From assembly GCA_903893085.1 (NCBI GenBank), contig CAITKS010000082.1, forward strand, positions 1 to 5,063: 5,063 bases of DNA, in the 5' to 3' direction. Each line of letters opens with the position of its first letter. Position 1 is the first letter of the stretch. Origin of the DNA: an uncultured Actinomycetes bacterium (GTDB lineage Bacteria; Actinomycetota; Actinomycetes; Nanopelagicales; Nanopelagicaceae). The notes under the pieces are model-generated. The model had not been told where the DNA came from. It made no database searches and worked only from the letters and a program-made list of their open reading frames with translations. Both the position numbers and the translations under genes were made by a program. Positions 1-5,063 of the stretch are shown one piece after another.

Positions 1-1175
1 ACTGCCATCAAGAGAACCCATAACTGTTCCAAGTGCGCGCCAATCATAATTCCGGCGATCGCTGGCCCGGCGATTCCGGAAACTCCCCATTGCAAACTAA
101 TTAGCGCACTGGCGCGACCGCGAATGTGTTCAGGTGTTAGCTCTTGCATTAAAGCGGGGCTAGTTGGTGCGTGAACCATCTCGCCAAATGCGAAAATTAA
201 TTGGCTAAGGCAAAGTGCAATTCCGCTCATTAACAAAGATAAATACGGGGATACCCCTACCACTAGCCAAGAGAGCGCCCAAATAATTGCGACCGAGACA
301 AGTGCTGTGTATTTGGAATACCGATCTAGAATTTTTAAAACCATCGGCTGAAAAGCAACAATCGCAAAAGTGTTTACGCCAAAGATGATTCCCAACCAGT
401 TAGGTGCCAGATCCAAATATTGTGTTGCGTAAATTGGCAGACCAGATTGCAAAGGTCCATAGCCAAAGGTCAGCAAAATAATTCCGGCAAGGCTTAGATA
501 AGTTAATTTGCGAATTTTAAAGAGCTCGCGATAACTGCCCGACTGTGGCTCATTCTCTTTTGCAACATATCGCCGAGCATGTGGTGTATCCAGCCCGAGA
601 ATAATTAAGAGAAATAGTAGGTACGTAGAGCCATCAATTAAATACATCACTTGGTAGGAGAAAAGTGAATCTTCGCGGATGATTACTGATGAAAGTAAAC
701 CACCAACACCAAGTCCCAAATTCATTAACATAAAGTTAAAGCCGAAGATTTTGGAACGATCTTCTTCAGGAGTAACTCGAGTCAGAATCACCATCTGCGC
801 CGGCCAAATACATTGATTTCCAACGGCAAATAAAGTTATAACAATTATCGCTAAAGACTTTGTTGAAACGAAGGCAAAACCAAAGCCAGAAAGCGCTGAA
901 ATAAGTAGCCCAATAACCATCACAATTTTCGGCCCAATGCGATCTACTAGCGCACCGAGCGGAGCCGAACCAACGATTCCAACAAAGGCACCCCAAGCCA
1001 TTAGCAGGCCGCCGAAAGATGTTGTGAATCCGCGGATGTCATGGAGATAGACGATCAATAGCGAGAGCGTCATTCCGCGACCAATTGCACTTAAAGCAAT
1101 TCCGGCAACGATGCGACGAGAATGCGGATTAAGAATCGAGGTGAACTCTTTATAGGGCATTTTCGAGGCGAGCAT
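1..1175 (-). CDS. MFS transporter, partial (C-terminal end beyond left edge)
   Basis: I translated this frame by hand: it is open from an ATG at 1175 to the left edge, giving 391 codons without a stop. The product is a polytopic inner-membrane protein of the major facilitator superfamily, expected to move a small solute or drug by proton coupling; the substrate cannot be read from sequence. Seen: a short basic N-terminus (HSRR near residues 18-21), a first membrane helix at about 22-44, the loop 2-3 motif A GALVDRIGPK at about 74-83, a helix 4-5 region with R-V-T-P-E-E-D-R then FGFNFMLMNLGLGVGG (about 133-159), a hydrophilic central loop at about 196-222, and the late-half motif ELTPEHIRGRASAL followed by a Gly-rich helix. 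This order is typical of DHA/MdtH-like 12-helix carriers. At 400-430 residues for such proteins, probably only the last helix is missing. The ATG at 1175 is preferred over the in-frame ATG at 1160 because a -10 hexamer ends six bases before it; neither has a Shine-Dalgarno sequence. It is divergent from tgt. Confidence 0.9.
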   Translation of the reverse strand, partial: MLASKMPYKEFTSILNPHSRRIVAGIALSAIGRGMTLSLLIVYLHDIRGFTTSFGGLLMAWGAFVGIVGSAPLGALVDRIGPKIVMVIGLLISALSGFGFAFVSTKSLAIIVITLFAVGNQCIWPAQMVILTRVTPEEDRSKIFGFNFMLMNLGLGVGGLLSSVIIREDSLFSYQVMYLIDGSTYLLFLLIILGLDTPHARRYVAKENEPQSGSYRELFKIRKLTYLSLAGIILLTFGYGPLQSGLPIYATQYLDLAPNWLGIIFGVNTFAIVAFQPMVLKILDRYSKYTALVSVAIIWALSWLVVGVSPYLSLLMSGIALCLSQLIFAFGEMVHAPTSPALMQELTPEHIRGRASALISLQWGVSGIAGPAIAGIMIGAHLEQLWVLLMA

Positions 1176-1181
1176 CGGGGC

Positions 1182-1187
1182 AGTCTA
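1182..1187 (-). promoter_or_regulatory. -10 element of leaderless promoter for the MFS gene
   Basis: On the minus strand the hexamer TAGACT (pattern TANNNT) is followed by exactly six bases, GCCCCG, and then the ATG at 1175. This places the A of the start codon at +1, so the mRNA would have no leader, consistent with the absence of a Shine-Dalgarno sequence. No good -35 hexamer is visible; the expected place lies inside the first codons of tgt (around 1205-1210, reading CACAAG). Inferred from spacing only. Confidence 0.6.
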
Positions 1188-1197
1188 TATCTGAGAC
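1183..1197. repeat. Short inverted repeat across the divergent promoter
   Basis: GTCT (1183-1186) and AGAC (1194-1197) are perfect inverted copies separated by seven bases. They sit over the overlapping -10 elements of the MFS and tgt promoters. The arms are only 4 bp, so this could be chance or a by-product of two mirror-image promoters; a regulator site is possible but unproven. Confidence 0.3.
1186..1191 (+). promoter_or_regulatory. Probable -10 element of leaderless promoter for tgt
   Basis: TATATC lies seven bases before the ATG of tgt at 1199, close to the position expected if transcription starts at or next to the A of the start codon. The alternative register ATATCT (1187-1192) has the ideal six-base gap but a poorer match to TATAAT. 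No Shine-Dalgarno sequence precedes tgt, which supports leaderless expression. It overlaps the -10 element of the opposite-strand MFS gene by two bases, so the two polymerases would compete for the same DNA. No clear -35 is seen. Confidence 0.5.
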
Positions 1198-1198
1198 A

Positions 1199-2461
1199 AT
1201 GAACCTTGTGTCCACATCAACATCAAAGAATTTTTCATTTGAAATAAAACACAGCGCCGAAAACTCATTGGCGAGAGTGGGCACAATCTCTACCCCGCAC
1301 GGTGATATTCAAACGCCAGCCTTTATTCCAGTTGGCACTAAAGCCACAGTTAAATCAGTTCTGCCAAGTGCGATGAAAGATTTGGGATCACAAGCACTCT
1401 TAGCCAACGCTTATCACCTGTACTTGCAACCAGGTCCAGATGTATTAGATGAAGCTGGCGGACTAGCAAAGTTTATGAATTGGCAAGGTCCGACATTTAC
1501 TGACAGTGGTGGCTTTCAAGTTCTCTCACTGGGTGTTGGGTTCAAAAAAGTTCTTGCAATGGATGCCACAACCTTTAGGTCTGATCAAGTTATTGCGGGC
1601 AACAAAGAGCGCCTGGCACATGTTGATGATGATGGCGTGACCTTTAAATCTCACCTTGATGGCTCGATGCATCGCTTCACCGCCGAGATCTCTATGCAGA
1701 TTCAACATAAAATTGGTGCAGACATTATTTTTGCATTCGATGAATGTACGACCTTGCATAACACTCGCCCCTATCAAGAGTTAGCAATGGAGCGCACTTA
1801 TGACTGGGCGATACGTTGCCTAGATGAACATAAGCGCCTAACAGATTCACGCAGAGATAAGCCTTATCAAGCGCTCTTTGGTGTTATTCAAGGTGCGCAA
1901 TACGAAGATCTGCGCAAGAAAGCCGCTCGAGATTTAGGTTCTATGTCTTCATCCGGAATCGAATTTGATGGTTTTGGAATCGGTGGGGCGCTAGATAAGG
2001 ATGCACTCGGCACAATTGTTGGTTGGGTGAATCAGACTTTGCCCGAAAATAAGCCGAAACATTTGCTCGGAATTGGCGCACCCGAAGATTTATTTGTTGG
2101 CGTTGAAAATGGCATAGACACCTTCGACTGTGTACTGGCATCGCGCATCGCACGTTCCAGCGCGGTCTACACAATGCAAGGTCGCTTTAACCTTTCTAAT
2201 GCGCCATACATCAGAGATTTCAACCCGATCGATGCCGAATGTGATTGTTACACATGTGCCAATTTCACTCGTGCATACCTGTGCCATCTATTCCGCGGTA
2301 AAGAAATGGTGGCTGCAACCCTTGCCACAATTCACAACGAAAGATTTGTAGTTCGCTTGGTTGATCAGATGCGCCAAGCTTTATTAGATGGAAATTTTCA
2401 AGATATGAAAAAGGAATTCTTGGGCCGTTACAAGCACCGTTCGGGGCAATCCCGCGATTAA
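1199..2461 (+). CDS. tgt: tRNA-guanine(34) transglycosylase (queuosine pathway)
   Basis: Cytosolic enzyme that swaps the guanine at wobble position 34 of GUN-anticodon tRNAs (Tyr, His, Asn, Asp) for a 7-deazaguanine base (preQ1 in most bacteria, queuine in salvagers). The 420-residue product carries the full signature: TPAFIPVGTKATVK (39-52), DSGGFQ (102-107, general acid/base D102 and the base-stacking F106), HLDGS (152-156), FAFDECT (178-184, base-binding D181), IQG (230-232), and DTFDCV (307-312, nucleophile D310). Zinc ligands are C348, C350, C353 and H379, with the same mutual spacing as in the Zymomonas enzyme (318/320/323/349). Two deviations: about 25 extra residues between the DSGGFQ and HLDGS motifs (about 112-140), and ASRIAR in place of the common PTRxxR at the tRNA-contacting loop. 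It looks complete and active. Expressed from the divergent promoter at 1182-1198; its 3' end overlaps the opposite GNAT gene by four bases. Confidence 0.97.
   Translation: MNLVSTSTSKNFSFEIKHSAENSLARVGTISTPHGDIQTPAFIPVGTKATVKSVLPSAMKDLGSQALLANAYHLYLQPGPDVLDEAGGLAKFMNWQGPTFTDSGGFQVLSLGVGFKKVLAMDATTFRSDQVIAGNKERLAHVDDDGVTFKSHLDGSMHRFTAEISMQIQHKIGADIIFAFDECTTLHNTRPYQELAMERTYDWAIRCLDEHKRLTDSRRDKPYQALFGVIQGAQYEDLRKKAARDLGSMSSSGIEFDGFGIGGALDKDALGTIVGWVNQTLPENKPKHLLGIGAPEDLFVGVENGIDTFDCVLASRIARSSAVYTMQGRFNLSNAPYIRDFNPIDAECDCYTCANFTRAYLCHLFRGKEMVAATLATIHNERFVVRLVDQMRQALLDGNFQDMKKEFLGRYKHRSGQSRD
2458..2461. other. Convergent stop-codon overlap of tgt and the GNAT gene
   Basis: The palindrome TTAA supplies both TAA stops: 2459-2461 for tgt on the plus strand and 2460-2458 for the acetyltransferase on the minus strand. 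There is therefore no intergenic space for a terminator; termination or antisense overlap must occur inside the facing coding regions. Confidence 0.95.
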
Positions 2462-3021
2462 CTGCTCCCCCATTTGGTACGGAAATCTGCAGCGCTCATA
2501 TCGTATATATCTTCAGCTCCATCAATTTCATCCATCTGCTGGCCTTTAAACTCAAATCCGAAATATTTAATTACGGCAATTGATGCTGCATTGTCGGGAC
2601 TTACCGTGTAACGAAAAGTTCTAACTTCCGGAAATGTTACTGCCCAACGCCACATTCCCAGCAGCGCTTCTTTAGCAAAACCCTGTCTCTGGTATTCACT
2701 TTCAATACCAAGTCCAATTTCCAGCATGCCTTCTGAATCAGGAGCGCCATGAAAACTGGTACTTCCAATTATTTCTTGCTTCTCTTTCAAAACTATCCAA
2801 CGTACAAACCATTTGTTACAGGTTGGATCTGCTTTCACTTGCGGCACTCGCCAAGCCAGCGGTCCCTGAAAATCAATTAGTACACGAAGTGGATTGGTGA
2901 AGTCTTCACTAGCAAGCGCAGCCGCATCATCGCGATCTTCGAAAAGAGTTATCAAGTCAGAGGCTGAAATGTGATGCAGTTCCAGGCGCGAAGTTTCAAT
3001 TACTGGTTCGTGCAGCGGCAT
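2458..3021 (-). CDS. GNAT family N-acetyltransferase, RimJ/RimL type
   Basis: A 187-residue soluble protein of the Acetyltransf_3 branch, which transfers acetyl from acetyl-CoA to an amine such as a protein N-terminus or a small molecule; the substrate is unknown. Seen: the family opening IETSRLELHHIS (8-19), the central strand region EIIGSTSFHG (83-92), E-I-G-L-G-I followed by the acetyl-CoA pyrophosphate loop EYQRQGFAKEAL (109-120, core Q111-R112-Q113-G114-F115-A116), and the late motif VSPDNAASIAVIKYFGFEF (140-158) with the N-x-x-S and FGF typical of RimJ-like enzymes. Length is normal for the family. Its ATG directly abuts the TAA of the upstream TRIC gene, so co-transcription and translational coupling are likely. 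A weak GGCGG (3033-3029) lies seven bases before the start. The functional name RimJ or RimL is not justified. Confidence 0.9.
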   Translation of the reverse strand: MPLHEPVIETSRLELHHISASDLITLFEDRDDAAALASEDFTNPLRVLIDFQGPLAWRVPQVKADPTCNKWFVRWIVLKEKQEIIGSTSFHGAPDSEGMLEIGLGIESEYQRQGFAKEALLGMWRWAVTFPEVRTFRYTVSPDNAASIAVIKYFGFEFKGQQMDEIDGAEDIYDMSAADFRTKWGSS

Positions 3022-3024
3022 TTA
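3019..3024 (-). other. TAA-ATG junction coupling TRIC channel and GNAT genes
   Basis: Read on the minus strand, the stop TAA (3024-3022) of the channel gene is followed without a gap by the ATG (3021-3019) of the acetyltransferase. With the weak GGCGG sequence seven bases before the ATG, this fits ribosome re-initiation in a two-gene operon. No -10 hexamer sits at the leaderless position before this ATG, unlike the other starts in the window. Confidence 0.75.
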
Positions 3025-3633
3025 TTTACCGCCGACTTTAGGCAAGTGCCAGTCATATTTAATCGATAATTCGCGCACCAGAATTACGCAAGCGCTGGCC
3101 AGAACAACGGATAAAACTTCATTAACGGAGAAATAATCACAACTTACATAAACAAATGATCCTGCCAGGCAAGATGTTCCTACTGTTTCGCGATGTAGCA
3201 GAACGGGTTCGACTTGGCATAAAACATCGCGCAACAGCCCCCCAGTAACCGCCCCGATTAGCCCAAGAATTACTGCAGCAGCAAATGGCGCGTTTTGATT
3301 TAAAGCAAACTGGGCTCCGGAGACTGAGCAAACCGTAAGGCCAATTGTGTCAAGAGTTAAAACAAATCTTCCGACAGGTGTTGTGCGCTTGGCACTTAAT
3401 GTAATAACAACCGCTAACACCACACCAATAAAGAGCCAGCCATATAAAACCCAAGGTGGACGTTGTCCAAGTAAAAGATTGCGAAAAGTACCGCCAGATA
3501 AAGATGCGATCGCTGCAATAAATGCGATGCCGCCATAATCCAAACCTTTATCTGCTGCGATTCGCGCGCCGACTAAGGCAAATGCAAAGGTGCCGGCTAA
3601 GTCGAGGATATTTACCAGCAGATCTAAATCCAT
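3022..3633 (-). CDS. TRIC (UPF0126/YadS-like) cation channel family membrane protein
   Basis: A 203-residue, seven-helix-sized inner-membrane protein of the trimeric intracellular cation channel family, known from archaeal and bacterial structures as homotrimeric, potassium-permeable channels. The family's internal duplication is plain: repeat 1 (about 10-59) starts LDLAGTFAFALVGARIA and ends SGGTFRNLLLGQRPP; repeat 2 (about 94-144) starts LDTIGLTVCSVSGAQFA and ends TGGLLRDVLCQVEPV. A seventh hydrophobic stretch lies at about 172-187 (VLSVVLASACVILV). Length matches bacterial members. The Gly-rich kink usually reads GGGxxRD; here it is SGGTFRN in the first half (S46, N52) and TGGLLRD in the second (T130, D136), a modest divergence. 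The start at 3633 is supported by a leaderless-type -10 just upstream. It begins a likely operon with the GNAT gene and lies 27 bases downstream of the LuxR gene. The physiological role in bacteria is poorly known. Confidence 0.92.
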   Translation of the reverse strand: MDLDLLVNILDLAGTFAFALVGARIAADKGLDYGGIAFIAAIASLSGGTFRNLLLGQRPPWVLYGWLFIGVVLAVVITLSAKRTTPVGRFVLTLDTIGLTVCSVSGAQFALNQNAPFAAAVILGLIGAVTGGLLRDVLCQVEPVLLHRETVGTSCLAGSFVYVSCDYFSVNEVLSVVLASACVILVRELSIKYDWHLPKVGGK

Positions 3634-3639
3634 GCCTTG

Positions 3640-3645
3640 AGTATA
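3640..3645 (-). promoter_or_regulatory. -10 element of leaderless promoter for the TRIC-GNAT operon
   Basis: TATACT on the minus strand is followed by exactly six bases (CAAGGC) and then the ATG at 3633, the ideal geometry for transcription starting at the start codon. TATACT differs from the TATAAT consensus at one position. A weak -35 candidate, TTCTCT (3668-3663), lies 17 bases upstream, over the last codons of the LuxR gene. AAGG next to the ATG is too close to act as a Shine-Dalgarno sequence. Confidence 0.65.
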
Positions 3646-3660
3646 AGGGGCGTTGAATTC

Positions 3661-5063
3661 TTAGAGAATATAAAGGTTTTTCGCCTTTGATACCGCTTCA
3701 TCGCGCCCGCTTGCGCCAATTTTGCGATAAATATTCTTAAGGTGAGTCTTCATCGTATTTTGAGAAACATGCAGGGTTTCGGCAATCGCACTTATAGGTT
3801 TGCCCGTCTCAAGATGGCGCAAAATCTCTAGTTCACGTTTTGTTAGCGCGGCAGTTAGGCCACCAAGGTTCTCATTGCGTGATTTCAGGCGGGATGTAAT
3901 TAGCGTCGCTAAATCTTCCAAGTAAACAGTTGGTTTTTCTCCAGCAATACGTATTACTAAATTGAGTATTCGGGCATCTTGGCGTAAGAAAGTTTCCTTT
4001 GCGCCTACGCGTGCTCCAATTTCAAGGGCGCAGCGCATCGATTCAAGTGCCAGAGATTCACGGTCAATATTCTCTTCTGTTTCAGCTAAACATTTATAGA
4101 TTTGCTCTTTTGCCGTACTTGTCGGCATTTTTTTAATGTCGTATGAAGTCGGCGTCTTTCCTGTAGCAACTTCATAGATTGATCTAACTCTCTCGACCAA
4201 TAAGAAATTAGGTAATCGCTCAAGCAGAATTCCAACACGCGACCAATCATTCATGGTGTATCTGATGAATAATTCAGTCAGATCGCAATACGTGACCACA
4301 GAATTTCGAGAGGTGATCTCCTTGGCTCGCTCGCGCCCAGTACGTACCAGCTCTAGCGCCCCAGAAGGATTTCCGGAGATAGCCAGATCTCGCGCAATGA
4401 AACTTTCAGCGACGTATACCCAGACATACTGATTCCAAGCGGTGGCTAAATTTCTAATTTGTTCGAAAACAACTAGTGCTGCATCGATCTGTGAAAACTC
4501 TAAAAGACAACGTGCCTTTACATACATGACATCTAGCGGGCCAAAAATTCCTGCATAACCTTCACGCTCTGCCTGGGCCAGTACATTATTAGCGCTCGAA
4601 AATGCACTTGTGAACTCACCTTTGTAAAGTAGAACACAGGCGCTAATTGCGCCCAGCGAATATTGCACCATTGGACTGGAATCATCTCTAGCCAAAGCAA
4701 TGGCTGCTTCCTGTAGTTCATAGATTCTGTCCGAACTGTCGTAAATAATTTCTTTGGCTACTGCTACTTTCAGGATCGAAATTTTATCTATAGCGGCGAG
4801 ATCTAGTTCTTTGGCTGTGGCACCAATTGCAATCGCCACATTCTTATCTAGTTCAGCATCCAAGCCTGTGGCAAAGTCCACATATGCACTGGCGGCGGCG
4901 GTAAATTTCTTGATGAAATTTTCCATATCAGTACCCTGTGAAGCGCTAAGCATTTCTGAAATTAAGCTTTGTGCGTTCACATATTGAAAGTCGGCCGTAT
5001 AACCAATCAGTTCGACCGTTTGGCGTTTAATTCTGCCTACGGGAGTGTTATCCCCAACTAACT
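3661..5063 (-). CDS. LuxR-family (MalT/LAL-like) transcriptional regulator, N-terminus beyond right edge
   Basis: Cytoplasmic DNA-binding regulator; target genes and signal are unknown. The C-terminal 61 residues form a textbook GerE/LuxR helix-turn-helix: LTKRELEILRHLETGK, then the turn and recognition helix ISAIAETLHVSQNTMKTHLK, then NIYRKIGASGRDEAVSKAK. Before it lie roughly 370 residues of Ala/Leu-rich paired helices resembling TPR repeats, as in MalT and actinobacterial LAL regulators, which carry an ATPase domain further upstream. A GTG at 4980 would give 439 residues, but the same frame continues without a stop to the edge (TADFQYVNAQSL spans that GTG), while the other two minus-strand frames there contain stops, and the GTG has neither a Shine-Dalgarno nor a -10 element at leaderless distance. 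I therefore treat the gene as 5'-partial. Alternatives: the GTG at 4980, or the internal ATG after GTD (residue 18 counting from that GTG), which has AGGG seven bases upstream. The stop is 27 bases before the TRIC start. Confidence 0.8.
   Translation of the reverse strand, partial: LVGDNTPVGRIKRQTVELIGYTADFQYVNAQSLISEMLSASQGTDMENFIKKFTAAASAYVDFATGLDAELDKNVAIAIGATAKELDLAAIDKISILKVAVAKEIIYDSSDRIYELQEAAIALARDDSSPMVQYSLGAISACVLLYKGEFTSAFSSANNVLAQAEREGYAGIFGPLDVMYVKARCLLEFSQIDAALVVFEQIRNLATAWNQYVWVYVAESFIARDLAISGNPSGALELVRTGRERAKEITSRNSVVTYCDLTELFIRYTMNDWSRVGILLERLPNFLLVERVRSIYEVATGKTPTSYDIKKMPTSTAKEQIYKCLAETEENIDRESLALESMRCALEIGARVGAKETFLRQDARILNLVIRIAGEKPTVYLEDLATLITSRLKSRNENLGGLTAALTKRELEILRHLETGKPISAIAETLHVSQNTMKTHLKNIYRKIGASGRDEAVSKAKNLYIL

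Noticed and set aside
766..996. 76-residue reading frame on the minus strand
   Set aside because: It lies inside the MFS gene in another frame; the MFS frame carries motif A and clear membrane helices, and this one is Cys/Trp-rich with no recognisable features.
1526..2351. Several short frames on both strands within tgt
   Set aside because: The tgt frame explains every base here with catalytic and zinc-binding residues in place; the others are out-of-frame shadows.
2442..2470. GC-rich inverted stretches near the tgt stop (CGGG GCAAT CCCG at 2442-2454, and GGGGCA with TGCTCCCC to 2470) as a terminator
   Set aside because: The first has only a four-pair stem, the second needs a bulge and a 14-base loop, and neither is followed by a T-run, so I do not call a terminator.
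3137..3538. Short frames overlapping the TRIC gene on both strands
   Set aside because: The duplicated TRIC repeats establish the real frame; these have no start signals or protein-like content.
4533..4987. Short frames of 62 and 77 residues overlapping the LuxR gene
   Set aside because: Ala/Ser-rich or low-quality antisense and off-frame translations of the TPR-like coding region, with no start signals.
4981..5063. The region right of 4980 as an intergenic promoter (TTATAC on the minus strand)
   Set aside because: The hexamer is too far (more than 12 bases) from the GTG for the leaderless pattern seen elsewhere, and the coding frame continues through it; read as coding instead.
1..5063. 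A mobile element, defence island, CRISPR array, toxin-antitoxin pair or RNA gene
   Set aside because: No transposase, integrase, long repeats, regular spacers, tRNA-like cloverleaf or small paired genes are visible; all five genes belong to familiar families.

Overview
The window looks like a piece of a small, gene-dense genome from a high-GC-lineage actinobacterium with only moderate GC (mid-40s percent by eye). Free-living streamlined freshwater Actinobacteria of the Nanopelagicales (acI) type would fit, but this is inference. It rests on three things: an actinobacterial-style MalT/LAL-like LuxR regulator, the actinobacterial flavour of the Tgt sequence, and a -10 hexamer placed exactly six bases before the ATG at two gene starts, the signature of leaderless transcription common in Actinobacteria. 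I see no mobile elements, CRISPR arrays, tRNA or rRNA genes. The content is essentially housekeeping and accessory core genes, not a defence or mobile island.

Layout, left to right. At 1-1175 on the minus strand is a major facilitator superfamily transporter whose C-terminal end lies beyond the left edge. Head to head with it, after only 23 bases, is tgt (1199-2461, plus strand), encoding tRNA-guanine transglycosylase. tgt converges on a minus-strand RimJ/RimL-type GNAT acetyltransferase (2458-3021), and the two stop codons share the palindrome TTAA. The acetyltransferase follows with zero spacing (TAA then ATG) a TRIC/UPF0126 family cation-channel gene (3022-3633, minus). Upstream of that, 27 bases away, ends a large LuxR-family regulator (minus strand, 3661 to the right edge). 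Its reading frame stays open to the edge of the window, so its true N-terminus is probably outside.

Only about 50 bases in total (1176-1198 and 3634-3660) are non-coding, and both gaps hold promoter elements. The minus-strand run regulator > TRIC channel > acetyltransferase is probably partly co-transcribed, with an extra leaderless promoter in front of the channel gene. The tgt/MFS pair is driven from a bidirectional promoter whose two -10 elements overlap. Whether the transporter has anything to do with queuosine precursor uptake is a testable guess only. I found no convincing evidence for an undescribed system here. The most interesting points are the compact divergent leaderless promoter, the Tgt subtype with an insertion of about 25 residues, and the extreme packing of gene ends.
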